Below, one piece after another: positions 19,755-29,449 of a stretch of DNA of 64,000 nt. The number at the start of each line of letters is the position of its first letter. Position 1 is the first letter of the stretch. Position numbers and translations under genes: made by a program. Source of the stretch: JALORV01 sp963791235 (GTDB taxonomy: Bacteria; Pseudomonadota; Gammaproteobacteria; Burkholderiales; Burkholderiaceae_F); the NCBI GenBank assembly GCA_963791235.1, contig CAWBRW010000013.1, positions 62,001-126,000 on the forward strand. Direction: 5' to 3'. The notes beneath the pieces were generated by a model. It searched no databases, was not told the origin of the DNA, and was given only the letters and a program-made list of their open reading frames with translations.

Positions 19755-20043
19755 TCAATTTCTCCTCAGTGGACACCGTCGATATGCCTATCCGTGATGA
19801 CACACGGACCGCCAAATCGTACGACCCATTACGCGGCGCAGCAAGTCAAATAACATTTATAAGACTTAAATACAAAATGCTATTTCTCAATGCCTTAGCA
19901 CTTCAATATCGCGATGTAGAACGAAGCGCAGCCGTATGAAACGCCCTGTGCTGCTCCGCAGGAGGCCGTGTTTCGTGTTGCGAAACGCTGCGCATGATCT
20001 GAAAAAGCCCACCCGAGAAGGTGTCCCAGCCGCAGGGCTCGCG
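19755..20043. promoter_or_regulatory. AT-rich upstream region of aceA
   Basis: 289 bp without a gene. Positions about 19845-19900 are unusually AT-rich (AACATTTATAAGACTTAAAT in plus orientation), giving TATAAA-like -10 candidates reading toward aceA, though no single -35/-10 pair stands out. A small hairpin, GTTTCG/CGAAAC at 19970-19986, may end the rraA transcript. Confidence 0.45.
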
Positions 20044-20547
20044 TCAGTGGAGCGGCCCGTCGCTGACGATGACACCGTCGCGATCGGCGTAGAGCCAGTC
20101 GCCCGGACGGATCGTGACTCCGAGGAAGGCAACCGCGATGTCGCGCTGCCCTTCGCCGCGTTTCGACGACCGCCGCGGATTCAGCGCGAGCGCTCGCACG
20201 CCAATGTCGCAGGTGTCGATCTCGTTGGCATCGCGCGCACAGCCATGGATGACGAGTCCGGCCCAGCCATTGCGCGCTGCGGCCGCCGCCAGATTGCCGC
20301 CAAACACTCCGCATCGCAGGCTGCCACCGGCATCGACAACGACGACGCGCCCCGCGCCGGGCGTCTTGACCAGATCGGCAAGCAGGCTGTTGTCCTCAAA
20401 CAGCTTCAGCGTCACGACTTCGCCGGCGAATGCCTGCCGCCGCCCCAACGCGATGAACGCCGGCTGGAGCACGCGCACGCGCCCGGTCTCGATATCGGCT
20501 TCGTGCGCATCGAGCAGGTCGGTGGTCGCGAATGTCACCTCGCTCAT
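20044..20547 (-). CDS. rraA: RraA family protein (ribonuclease E activity regulator / HMG aldolase-like fold)
   Basis: Protein of 167 residues with the RraA fold. Hallmarks are ATTDLLDAHE, FAGEVVTLKLFEDNSLL, GAGRVVVVDAGGSLRCGVFGGNLA, the GWAGLVIHGCARDANEI core and PGDWLYADRDGVIVSD. In E. coli RraA binds RNase E and dampens mRNA decay, whereas related proteins are 4-hydroxy-4-methyl-2-oxoglutarate aldolases using GxxxDR-type metal sites. The sequence here (GCARDANEID) looks RraA-like, but the distinction is not certain. It starts within the stop of the upstream MFS gene (ATGA overlap), so both are one transcript. Confidence 0.88.
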   Translation of the reverse strand: MSEVTFATTDLLDAHEADIETGRVRVLQPAFIALGRRQAFAGEVVTLKLFEDNSLLADLVKTPGAGRVVVVDAGGSLRCGVFGGNLAAAAARNGWAGLVIHGCARDANEIDTCDIGVRALALNPRRSSKRGEGQRDIAVAFLGVTIRPGDWLYADRDGVIVSDGPLH

Positions 20548-21806
20548 GCATGCCGTTCCCGGGACTGCACGGCGCGAGCGGAACTGCCGACACGCCAGGC
20601 CGTCAGCAGCGCTGCGACCTGCAGTACCGCCACGGCCGCCAGCGCCTCCCTGAAGCGGCCCGCATCGAGCAGCGGACCGAACAGCACCGGCGACATCGCC
20701 AGACCGGTGTCGAGGCCGGAGTAGACGAATCCGTAGACCCGCCCGAAGGCGGCCCTGCCAAAGCGGCTCGTCGCTGCGCGACGCACCAGCAGGTCGCGAT
20801 TGGGCCCGGCGACGCCGACGCCAAACCCCATGACCGTCATCAGCGGAAGCAGCATCCACGCCGCCGCCATACCCGAGGCAATGACGGTCGCTGTCGTGGC
20901 GGCCAATCCCAGAGCCACTGCGATCAGCCGCTCGTTCTGCTCGCTGCGCGCCGCCAGGAAACCGCCGGTCAGCATCCCCGCGGCGCTGCCGAGCAGGTAC
21001 GCGGTAAGGCCCGCTGTGGCCATCGTCAGAGAGACGCCGTAGACCTCCCCGAGGATCGCTGGCGCGTAGTTCTGCAGGATGCCGAATGCCGCCGTCGTCA
21101 GGAAGAAGAACGCAAAGCACAGCCACACCGCACCCGACTGCAGGAAACCGAGTTGTGACGAGTTTGTCGTCTCCCGACTGTCACCATGGGTCACCAGCCC
21201 ACGCGCCGCATCGGTGAGCACTTCGCGCCGCAGCCAGAGGATCACCAGCACAATGAATCCAACTCCGGCAGCGGCGAAGCCCGCGACGTGCCAGTCAGTC
21301 ACGCTGGCAATGCCCGCCATGAAGACCGGTGCAGCGGCCCAGCCCAGGTTGCCGGACAGTCCATGCACGGAAAACGCGTGCCCCAGGCGCGGCGCGGCAA
21401 CGCGGTGGTTCAGCAGCGTGAAGTCGGCCGGATGAAAGATGCTGTTGCCGAGCCCCGCGACGCTGGCGGTCAGCACCAGCATGCCGTAGCTGCCCGAAAA
21501 GCCCAGCAGGACCCCCGAGGTCGCCAGCAGCGCAATGCCGAAGAAGAGCACCGGTCGCGCGCCGACACGATCCACGACGAACCCGGCGATCGCCTGACCG
21601 ATGCCACTGACGACGAAGAACACCGTCATCAGCAGGCCGGCCTCCGTATAGCTGAGCGAGAAGTCCCGCATCAGCCACGGAAACAGCGGCGGCAACATCA
21701 GGTGGTAGAAGTGCGAAGTTCCGTGCGCGAGGCCAACGAGTCCGATGACTTCGGCGTCACTGCGCAAGGACGGGGCCGCGGCGGGTGCACTCATGAGGCG
21801 CGACAA
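20544..21806 (-). CDS. MFS transporter
   Basis: Major facilitator superfamily carrier of 420 residues with about twelve hydrophobic segments. Motif-A-like GFVVDRVGARPVLFFGIALLATSG lies between segments 2 and 3, and HGTSHFYHLMLPPLFPWL in segment 1 resembles the fosmidomycin-resistance/YnfM-like group. In-frame ATGs exist at 21806 and 21794 (MSAPAAAPSLRSD). Its stop overlaps the rraA start. The substrate is not predictable; an export role is possible. Confidence 0.88.
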   Translation of the reverse strand: MSRLMSAPAAAPSLRSDAEVIGLVGLAHGTSHFYHLMLPPLFPWLMRDFSLSYTEAGLLMTVFFVVSGIGQAIAGFVVDRVGARPVLFFGIALLATSGVLLGFSGSYGMLVLTASVAGLGNSIFHPADFTLLNHRVAAPRLGHAFSVHGLSGNLGWAAAPVFMAGIASVTDWHVAGFAAAGVGFIVLVILWLRREVLTDAARGLVTHGDSRETTNSSQLGFLQSGAVWLCFAFFFLTTAAFGILQNYAPAILGEVYGVSLTMATAGLTAYLLGSAAGMLTGGFLAARSEQNERLIAVALGLAATTATVIASGMAAAWMLLPLMTVMGFGVGVAGPNRDLLVRRAATSRFGRAAFGRVYGFVYSGLDTGLAMSPVLFGPLLDAGRFREALAAVAVLQVAALLTAWRVGSSARAVQSRERHA

Positions 21807-21918
21807 GAGAGGAAAAACCGAGCGATCGACTGTAACAGAGGTGTGTGTCCGCCCCCGGCATCGGGTAGCTACGCGGCTAAGCTTGCACGCTCAGGAAACC
21901 AAGCGCCCTTCTTCGATC

Positions 21919-23648
21919 GTGCTTCCGTTGACGCGAGCCGCTTTTTTCGCCGGCGCACTGCTTGCCGCCGCGACCGTCGCCGCTCAGCCATCAGCCACGG
22001 TGCCGCTGCGCATCATCGCGATCAACGATTTCCACGGTCACCTCGAGCCCGGCGACAACGCCGTGCAGGTCCCGGATCCCGACGAGCCGACGCGCACTCT
22101 CCCGCTGCGCAGTGGTGGAGCCGCCTACCTGGCCACGCGCATCCGGCAGTTGCGCACCGAAGCGCGCCACAGCGTCGTGGTGTCGTCGGGCGACCTGATC
22201 GGTGCCTCACCCCTGATTTCGGGCCTGTTCTACGACGAGCCGACGATCGAGGTGATGAACGAGATCGGCCTCGATGTCAACGCGGTTGGCAACCACGAGT
22301 TCGACCGCGGCGCGTCTGAACTCGCGCGCATTGCACAGGGTGGTTGCCGCCCGAACCGATCGACAGACGATCGCGCGAGCTGCGCCACGCGCGACGGAAC
22401 GTATCGCGGCGCACGTTTTCCGCTCCTCGCCGCCAATGTCGAGGATCGGAACGGCAAAGCGCTGTTTGCCTCCAGCTTCGTACGGGAAATCGACGGCGTT
22501 CGGGTCGGATTCATTGGTGCCGTCACGCGCAGCACGCCGGGCATCGTCAAGGCGGATGGCGTCGCCGGACTGCGTTTCATTGCGGAAGCCCAGGCGGTCA
22601 ATCAGCGGCGGCGGCGCTTCGCGGCCAGGGGGTGCAGGCGATCGTGGCAATGATCCACGAGGGAGGCGACGCGGACGGCGGCTTTGACGCCTGCACCCAA
22701 CCTCGCGGGGCGATCTTCGAGATCGAACGCCAGCTCGACCGCTCGATCGACGTCGTGCTGTCGGCGCACACCCACCGCGGATACAACTGCCGCATCGGCG
22801 AGAGAATCGTCATCCAGGGCGCCTCGTTCGGCCGCCTGGTGTCGGTGGTCGATCTGACACTCGATCGCTCGAGCGGCGACGTCCTGGCGAAACAGACCCG
22901 GGCCCGCAACGTTCCGGTGCCGAACGGACTGACACGTGACGAGCGACTGACATCGCGCTATCGAGCTCTCGAACCCGACCTTCGCGTTGCCGCGATCGTT
23001 GAGCACTACCGCACGCGTTCGGCACCGATCGCCAGTCGGACGGTGGGTCGGATCACGGAGACATTCGACCGCAGCCCCTCGGGCGGTGGAGACAGCGCGC
23101 TCGGCCGGCTGATCGCCGATGCGCAGCTCGCCGCAACGCGCGAGCACGGCGCCGTCCTCGCATTCACGAACTCCGGCGGCATGCGAGGCGATCTGCGCTC
23201 TCACAGGGACAACGGCTCACTGAACTACGCGGAACTGTATGCGGTCCAGCCGTTCGGCAATGCGCTGGTCACTATGACCCTCAGCGGCACTCAACTGAAG
23301 CAATTGCTTGAACAACAATGGAGTGCGCGGAGCCCGGAACGCGCGCGCATGCTGCAGCCATCGCGGGGCCTGAGCTATTCCTGGGATCCGACTCGAGCGG
23401 TCGGCGACCGCGTCGTCGCCGAATCGCTCCGCCTGGACGGACATCGCGTCGAGGCGGAGCGGCGCTACCGCGTCGCCGTGAACGATTTCCTCGCCTTTGG
23501 CGGAGACGGGTTCTCGGTGCTGCGCGAGGGTGTCGACGCGGTGGGCGGCCCGCTCGACATCGAGGCACTGACCCAGTACATCCGCCGGGAATCGGCGGCG
23601 CAGCCGCTGGCGCCCGACCGGAACGCGCGCATCCGCCGCGGCGGTTGA
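21919..23648 (+). pseudogene. Periplasmic 5'-nucleotidase / UshA-like metallophosphatase, one frameshift
   Basis: Exported bifunctional nucleotidase/UDP-sugar hydrolase type. GTG 21919 gives a signal peptide (LTRAAFFAGALLAAATVAAQP). The calcineurin-like domain has INDFHGHLE, VVSSGDLIGASPLISGLFYDE, NAVGNHEFDRG and LSAHTHRGYNC. The C-terminal 5'-nucleotidase domain has LAFTNSGGMRGDL, YAVQPFGNALVTMTLSGTQL and NDFLAFGGDGFSVL. One base is missing near 22605, in a GCGGCGGCGG stretch, splitting the frame between VNQ and AAAALRGQGVQAIV. A single restored G gives a full-length protein of about 576 residues. The break is probably a consensus error or a recent slippage at the GCG repeat. Confidence 0.88.
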
Positions 23649-23708
23649 TGCCATTCGCCATCGGTGTGCCGGTGCGATAATCCGACCATCTCAAGAAAGC
23701 AGGGCACC

Positions 23709-24900
23709 ATGCGCCGCAATCGCGCCAGCACGCGCGCTCGTTCCTCGGTTGATGCCGAGACCTTGGTCAAGATGGCACGCCGTCTCGCTGAGTCCGGCAG
23801 CCGCCTCGAAGACCAGCTCTGGCAACGCCGCCTGGTCGAGGTCCTCAACGACCGCCTCGCTCGTCGCAGCGACGAGGCGATCGAGGCCGCGCTGGACGAC
23901 CTGGCGCGCACGAGCCAGCGCGCCTATGACGATCTCGCGGATCTGGCGGAGAGTTGCGCCGAATCGACGCAGGTCGACCTCGAAGGCAAACCGCACGACG
24001 TGCTGCTGCTCGCCGTGCCGCTGCTCGCCTGGTCGCGCTACAAGCTCCCGACAACTACTTTGTCGTCCGCCGTACTCGACAGCCTGCGCGCGCAGCTGCA
24101 GGGTCACCTCGTCGCGCGCACGGCGCGGGTCGCGCTCGCCGATTACCTGTACGCGATTGACCAGTTGCCGGAGGCCTTCAGCGAGGTGCGGCGCCTGACT
24201 GAGCAACTCGGCGACGCCGCCGCGGAGGGCATCGTCCTGCACGTTGATCCGAAGAAACTGCGCGAACCGGTCGGCATGCTGGCCGACACGCGCTACCTGA
24301 TCGCCGCCGTTGCCACGCCGGCAGGATCACCGCTCTTCCACTGGCAGGAACTGGGCGTGGATCCAGACGCGAAGATCGCGGCGCTGTCCACGTTTCGCGA
24401 ACAGGCTGCACCGATCCTGCAGCCGGTGCTGACGGGATGTCGCTTCCGGGTGCTGTCACCGACGGCGTTCCACTCGGGGTTGCGTTTTGCGGACCGCGAA
24501 CTGCGCCAGTTTTCGCTGGAAGCCGCGATATCGTTCCTGAAGCTGGCGTACGACCTGGCGCCTGCTTCGCTGTCCGCAGCCGCGGGTCTGTTCGAAGATC
24601 CGCAGGGCAACGCCGGCGCCGAGGTCCGCATCGGCATTGCCAAGGCTAACGACGACGATGCCGTTATCGAAGGCGTCGTCTGGCCGCTGCTCGGCGACGA
24701 TGAAGACCAGACGATGGAAGACGTCGAAAAGGCCCTGCGCGCGCTCGGCATCAGCCGGCCGATCATGCACGCACACCGGTTCCCGCTCGAGTTCTGCGAT
24801 GACTGCGGCGCACCGATGTTCCCGAACGCGGCCGGTCACGTCGTGCACGCCGAACCGCCGGAGGAGGCGGAAGACCGGCCACGCCACGCCGCTGCACTGA
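23709..24900 (+). CDS. DUF2863 family protein
   Basis: A conserved betaproteobacterial protein of unknown function. Family features are the basic N-terminus, LVKMARRLAESGSRLEDQLWQRRL, helical repeats, and the C-terminal ALGISRPIMHAHRFPLEFCDDCGAPMFPN with a CxxC pair. The open frame continues to 25313, but its last 140 codons run antisense to the next gene. An extra C at about 24875 explains this: removing it gives EEAEDGHATPLH and a stop at 24898-24900, matching the usual short Pro-Leu-His end. The true gene therefore probably stops at 24900, 29 bp before the convergent gene. The CDDC motif suggests metal or redox chemistry. Confidence 0.8.
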
Positions 24901-24929
24901 TCACGCGTCGCACTGAATCGCGGACGCCC

Positions 24930-26273
24930 CTACGAGTACATCCACTCGCGCGTGAGTGGCAAGCCGGTGCCGCCCGGGGAGCGCATGAGACTCCCGAGTA
25001 TCTGGTAGACGTTGACCCAGCACTGCTCGAACCCGTAGGCACAACCGGCCAGATAGATTCGCCAGATGCGCAACGTCTCAGGCGAAACCAGGCGCGCCGC
25101 CTCGGCGCCGTGCGCCTCGAGCTGACGGTACCAGTGCGTCAGCGTCCGGGCATAGTGCGAACGCAGCGACTCGACATCGACGATCTCGAAACCGCTCGCG
25201 GACATTTCGCGTGCCGCCAGGTGCAGGTGCGGGAGTTCGCCGTGCGGAAAAACGTGCCGCTCGATGAACTCACTGACGCCGCTGCCGACCGGACGACTTT
25301 CGACATCCGATGATGTAATTCCATGGTTCAGGAATAGCCCGCGATCCCGCAGCACCGCGGCAATCGCCGCAAAGTAGCCAGACAGATTGCGCAGGCCGAC
25401 ATGCTCGAACATGCCGATGCTCGCGACCTTGTCGAAGCGGCTTGCGCCAAAGCGCGTCGGCAGGTCCCGATAGTCCATCAGCAGGATCTCGGTCCGATCT
25501 GCCAGCCCAGCGCGCTGCACCCGCTCGCGAGCCAGCCGCATCTGTTGTTCGGACAGCGTGATCCCGACCGCCCGGACGCCATAGTGCTGAACCGCATGCA
25601 TGACCAGCGCGCCCCAGCCGCAACCGACGTCGAGCAGGCGCTCACCGGGGGCCAGACGCAGCTTGCGGCAGATATGGTCCAGCTTCGCCCGCTGGGCCTC
25701 GTCGATCGTTTCCGCGCCGGTCCGGAAGTAGGCGCAGGAATAGACCATGCGCTCGTCAAGCCAAAGGCCGTAGAACTCGTTGCCGACGTCATAGTGGTGC
25801 GCAATCGCTGAGGCGTCCTGTGCGCGGCGGTGCGGACGCCACGCCTGCACGACGCGCGCAAACGCCGACCTTTCGGTGGCTTCCGCCAGCCGCGCACCGA
25901 CGGGCAACGCGTCGAGCAGATCACCGTCGACATCCAGTTGGCCGCGCACGAAGGCGTCACCGACCGCGCCTAGCGTGAGGCTCGGCAGTCCGCGCAGCCA
26001 GGCGGGGTCCCGGACGCGCAGCGTCACCTGCACCGGAGTACCGAAGTCGAAGGTGGAGCGATCCGGCAGCACGACGCGCAGCGGCAACCCGCCGGACCGT
26101 CGGCAGGTTTCCGCCAGTCGCGCGAGCGCCCGTGTGGCCCCAGACGCGGCCACACCCTGCGGCACTCGGCTCAGTGCATTGCTAATACCCATCGCCGCCT
26201 CCGCCAAGCCATGGTCGGCAGTACTTTTCGATGGAACGAAAGCAATTTTGCATCCCGGCGATGGCCGGCGCAA
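24930..26273 (-). CDS. Cyclopropane-fatty-acyl-phospholipid synthase family methyltransferase
   Basis: SAM-dependent enzyme of 447 residues from the first ATG; ATG 26192 (MGISNALSRVPQG) is a likely alternative start, giving about 420. The N-terminal part resembles the CFA lipid-binding domain. The core has IAHHYDVGNEFYGLWLDERMVYSCAYF, SAM motif LLDVGCGWGALVMHA, GITLSEQQMRLARERV, SIGMFEHVG and FIERHVFPHGELP, all typical. CFA synthases methylenate unsaturated acyl chains of membrane phospholipids; family members may instead methylate other lipids. It is convergent with DUF2863 and follows the tartrate dehydrogenase gene on the same strand. Confidence 0.92.
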   Translation of the reverse strand: MRRPSPGCKIAFVPSKSTADHGLAEAAMGISNALSRVPQGVAASGATRALARLAETCRRSGGLPLRVVLPDRSTFDFGTPVQVTLRVRDPAWLRGLPSLTLGAVGDAFVRGQLDVDGDLLDALPVGARLAEATERSAFARVVQAWRPHRRAQDASAIAHHYDVGNEFYGLWLDERMVYSCAYFRTGAETIDEAQRAKLDHICRKLRLAPGERLLDVGCGWGALVMHAVQHYGVRAVGITLSEQQMRLARERVQRAGLADRTEILLMDYRDLPTRFGASRFDKVASIGMFEHVGLRNLSGYFAAIAAVLRDRGLFLNHGITSSDVESRPVGSGVSEFIERHVFPHGELPHLHLAAREMSASGFEIVDVESLRSHYARTLTHWYRQLEAHGAEAARLVSPETLRIWRIYLAGCAYGFEQCWVNVYQILGSLMRSPGGTGLPLTREWMYS

Positions 26274-26325
26274 AGTCTCCCGTTGTGCAGTGCGCTGGCC
26301 GCTCGGACGCAGGTAGGTGGCTCCG

Positions 26326-27414
26326 TCAGATGGCGCCAGCGATCGCGCGACCGAGGTCCTCGGTGGAGCCCTTGCCCCCGATGTCCCGTGTCAGATGTGC
26401 GTGCGCCGGACCGGACGTCAGTACGGTCTCGATGGCCCTGAGAACGGTGGCGGCAGCTTCGGGATGACCAAGCCAGTCGAGCATCAGCGACGCACTCCAA
26501 ATCTGGCCGATCGGATTGGCGATGCCCTGCCCGGCGATGTCCGGCGCCGATCCGTGCACCGGCTCGAACAGCGACGGCCACGTACGGTCCGGATTGAGGT
26601 TCGCCGACGGCGCGATGCCGATCGTGCCGGTGCACGCCGGACCCAGGTCTGACAGGATGTCGCCGAACAGGTTGGAGGCAACGACCACGTCGAAAAATTC
26701 CGGCCGCTGCACGAAGTGCGCGGTCAGGATGTCGATGTGGAACTTGTCGACGCGGACCTCCGGATACCGGCTGGCCATCTCAGCGACACGCTCGTCCCAG
26801 AACGGCATCGTGATCGAAATGCCATTGCTCTTTGTGGCCGAGGTCAGGTGGCGCTTCGACCGCTTCATCGCCAGCTCGAACGCGAACTTCAGCACGCGGT
26901 CGATGCCGGTGCGCGTCATCACCGTCTCCTGCACGACGACTTCGCGCTCGGTGCCTTCGAACATGCGGCCGCCGATCGACGAATACTCGCCTTCCGTGTT
27001 CTCGCGCACGATCATCATGTCAATGCCACCCGGCGGCCGCGGCCTGCCTTGCCGGTCCACGAGGGGTGAAGCGATGCCGGGCATCAGCCGGCACGGGCGC
27101 AGGTTCACGTACTGGTCGAACTCGCGCCGGAACTTCAGCAGCGATCCCCACAGCGAGATGTGGTCCGGCACCGTCGCCGGCCAACCGACCGCTCCGTAGA
27201 AGATCGCGTCGACGCCCGCAAGCCGCTCCTTCCAGTCGTCAGGGAGCATCGCGCCGTGCTGCGCGAAATAGTCGCAACTCGCGAAGTCGTGATGCTCGTA
27301 CGTGAACTCCAGGCCGTGCCGGCGCGCCGCGGCATCGAGCACGCGCAAGCCCTCGGGCATGACCTCCTTGCCGATGCCGTCACCCGGGATGACTGCAATA
27401 CGCTGTGCCATCAC
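26326..27414 (-). CDS. ttuC: Tartrate dehydrogenase / decarboxylase (isopropylmalate dehydrogenase superfamily)
   Basis: NAD-dependent beta-decarboxylating dehydrogenase of 362 residues. IAVIPGDGIGKEVMPEGLRVL, WGSLLKFRREFDQYVNLRP, RENTEGEYSSIGGRMFEGTE, the catalytic Lys region KSNGISITMPFWDERV and FEPVHGSAPDIAGQGIANPIG match the TtuC-type (TIGR02089-like) tartrate/D-malate/L-malate dehydrogenase group rather than LeuB, which is encoded separately at 60398. The start overlaps the upstream nitroreductase stop (TGATG), so it is the last gene of a five-gene operon. Substrate choice among tartrate, D-malate and similar acids cannot be fixed from sequence. Confidence 0.9.
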   Translation of the reverse strand: MMAQRIAVIPGDGIGKEVMPEGLRVLDAAARRHGLEFTYEHHDFASCDYFAQHGAMLPDDWKERLAGVDAIFYGAVGWPATVPDHISLWGSLLKFRREFDQYVNLRPCRLMPGIASPLVDRQGRPRPPGGIDMMIVRENTEGEYSSIGGRMFEGTEREVVVQETVMTRTGIDRVLKFAFELAMKRSKRHLTSATKSNGISITMPFWDERVAEMASRYPEVRVDKFHIDILTAHFVQRPEFFDVVVASNLFGDILSDLGPACTGTIGIAPSANLNPDRTWPSLFEPVHGSAPDIAGQGIANPIGQIWSASLMLDWLGHPEAAATVLRAIETVLTSGPAHAHLTRDIGGKGSTEDLGRAIAGAI

Positions 27415-28118
27415 TCCTCCAGAAAACGCGCGAAGCCGGCAATCGGCTCGCGCTCGGTCTGCAGCGTGTTCTCCACGCGACTCGTGTCGGCATAACCGAG
27501 CGACATCCCGCAGACCACCATCTCATTGTCCGGCAGCTTGAGCTGCTCCTTGATCACGCGGTGAAACTGCGTGAACGCGGCCTGCGGGCAGGTATCCAGG
27601 CCGCGGGCACGGGCGGCGATCATGATGTTCTCGAGGAACATGCCGTAGTCGAGCCAGCTGCCCTGCTCCATGATGCGGTCGATTGTGAAGATCATGCCGA
27701 CGGGTGCATCGAAGAAAGTGTAGTTGCGTCCATGCTGGGCGTGCATCCGGTCCTTGTCGGTCTTGCCGATGCCGAGCAGCCCGTAGAGATCCCAGCCGAT
27801 CTTGCGCCGCCGGCCGAGATAGGGTTCGACCCACTGTGTCGGGTAGTAGGCGTACTCCTCGGTGTGCTGCCGACGCCGTTCCGGGTCGTCGTAAACCTGC
27901 ATGATGGCCGCACTGAGCCGTGCTTTCGCCGCTCCAGTGAGCACCACGACCTTCCATGGTTGTGTGTTGGTACCGGAAGGCGCGCGCGTGGCAATCGACA
28001 GGATCTCCGCGACGGTGCCGCGCGGCACCGGCGTCGGCCGGAAAGCGCGGATCGACTGGCGAGTGGTTATGGCGTGGTCCACGACCTCGTGGGGTCCAAT
28101 CGGAGCTCGGTCGTTCAT
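27411..28118 (-). CDS. Nitroreductase family protein
   Basis: FMN-dependent NAD(P)H oxidoreductase of 235 residues. Evidence is the N-terminal AITTRQSIRAFRPTPVPRGTVAEIL, the FMN-binding RAPSGTNTQPWKVVVL, LDYGMFLENIMIAARARGLDTCPQAAF and the C-terminal CGMSLGYADTSRVENTLQTEREPI. This subgroup is often annotated as nitrobenzoate or general nitroreductase; the true substrate is unknown. Both ends overlap neighbours: ATGA with the thioesterase upstream and TGATG with ttuC downstream. Confidence 0.93.
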   Translation of the reverse strand: MNDRAPIGPHEVVDHAITTRQSIRAFRPTPVPRGTVAEILSIATRAPSGTNTQPWKVVVLTGAAKARLSAAIMQVYDDPERRRQHTEEYAYYPTQWVEPYLGRRRKIGWDLYGLLGIGKTDKDRMHAQHGRNYTFFDAPVGMIFTIDRIMEQGSWLDYGMFLENIMIAARARGLDTCPQAAFTQFHRVIKEQLKLPDNEMVVCGMSLGYADTSRVENTLQTEREPIAGFARFLEE

Positions 28119-28552
28119 GTGTGAATCTTCTGAAGGGCGGCGCGCAGCGGCGCCGGCAGGGAGGTCGGCCGCCGCGACGCGCGATCGACGTAGACATGAA
28201 CGAAGTGGCCCTGAGCGCAGGCAGCGTCCTGCTCGTCGGCGAAGATGCCGATCTCGTAGCGCACGCTCGAGGTGCCCAGCCGCGCGACGCGCAGGCCGGC
28301 GTGAACCCCCTGCGGAAACGACAGCTCGCTGAAGTAGTGGCACTGCGTCTCGACAACCAGCCCGATGACTTCACCATGCTCGATGTCGAGCACACCGGAC
28401 CGGATCAGGTACTCGTTGACCACTGTGTCGAAGTACGAGTAGTAAACGACGTTGTTGACGTGACCGTAGGCGTCGTTGTCCATCCAGCGCGTCGCGATGG
28501 CGTGGAAGTGCCGGTAATCGGCGCGTCGAAGCGGTGCCTCGCGCGTTGTCAT
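28115..28552 (-). CDS. Acyl-CoA thioesterase, 4HBT hotdog fold (YbgC/FadM-like)
   Basis: Protein of 145 residues of the 4-hydroxybenzoyl-CoA thioesterase superfamily. The motif TRWMDNDAYGHVNNVVYYSYFDTVVNEYL carries the catalytic Asp and the HVNN turn, followed by CHYFSELSFPQGVHAGLRVARLGTSSVRYEIGIF, the central hotdog strands. It hydrolyses acyl-CoA thioesters, with chain preference unknown. Start and stop both overlap neighbours by 4 bp, so it is tightly co-translated with the EamA exporter and nitroreductase. Confidence 0.9.
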   Translation of the reverse strand: MTTREAPLRRADYRHFHAIATRWMDNDAYGHVNNVVYYSYFDTVVNEYLIRSGVLDIEHGEVIGLVVETQCHYFSELSFPQGVHAGLRVARLGTSSVRYEIGIFADEQDAACAQGHFVHVYVDRASRRPTSLPAPLRAALQKIHT

Positions 28553-29449
28553 GCTGCCCTCCTCCATCGGCGCAGTACGAGCGCCACGCCGGCCATCGTG
28601 ACCACCACGCCGATCCACGCGACGACGCCGAGGCGTTCGCCGAAGATCAGCCACGCCAGCAACGCTGTCACGGCAGGCGTCAGGTACATCAGGCTCGCGA
28701 CCTCGGTGGCGTGACCGCGCCGGATCATAACCAGCAGCAGCGAGATCGCCGCGAGCGACAGAGCGAAGATCGACCAGGCGAGCGCCAGCCAGAACTCCAG
28801 CGTGAAGTCCACCGTCATCGATTCAAGCAGGAACGCAAACGGCAGCAGCACGATGAACGAGGCGCCGAACTGGATGATGCTACCGGTGCGCAGGTCGACG
28901 TTGGCACCATGGCGCTTCTGGAACAGCGTGCCGGCGGTGATGCCGACCAGCGCCAAAAGGTTCACCGCCAGCGCGAGCGGCCCGACACCCGCCAGCGTCA
29001 GCCGATCAGACAGCACGAGCGTCAGGCCGAAATGCGCCGAGCACGAGCCCGAGCCACTGCAGTCGCGTGACGCGCTCGCCAACGGTGGCTCCGAACAGGG
29101 CGGTCAGCAGCGGCTGTGTCCCGACGAGCAGGGAAGAAACGCCGGCCGGCATGCCGAGCGCGATCGCGGCCCATACGCCGCCCAGATAGGTAGCCTGCAG
29201 CAGCAGTCCGACGAGCGCAGTGTCCCACCATGCCCGCGGCGTGCGGGGCCATGGGGCACGTGTGAGCCACACCAGCGGCAGCAGCACGACAATGACTCCA
29301 GCGAAGCGGAAAAGCAGGAAGGTGAGCGGCGGAGCGTAGGGTGCCGCGGTCTTCGCCACGATGAAGCCGGTGCTCCACAGCAGCACGAAGGCGAAGGGCA
29401 TGGCCGTGAGCCACGCCGCATTCCGGGCGCGTGATGAAGCCTCAGACAT
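28549..29449 (-). pseudogene. EamA/DMT-family membrane transporter, one frameshift
   Basis: Drug/metabolite transporter superfamily protein with two EamA repeats of about five segments each: FAFVLLWSTGFIVAKTAAPYAPPLTFLLFRFAG (repeat 1) and SLMYLTPAVTALLAWLIFGERLGVVAWIGVVV (end of repeat 2). An extra T in a TTT at about 29030 splits it after LGLVLGAF; removing it gives LGLVLGAFGLTLVLSDRL and a full-length protein of about 299 residues. The start overlaps the deacetylase stop by 8 bp and the stop overlaps the thioesterase start. Probable exporter of a small metabolite. Confidence 0.88.

Noticed and set aside
24901..25313. C-terminal extension of the DUF2863 frame across the opposite-strand methyltransferase gene
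   Set aside because: Antisense to a strongly conserved CFA-type gene; a one-base correction gives the family-typical end at 24900.
27821..27840. GGTTCGA-like T-arm resembling a tRNA
   Set aside because: Lies within the nitroreductase coding sequence and no acceptor or anticodon stem pairs around it.
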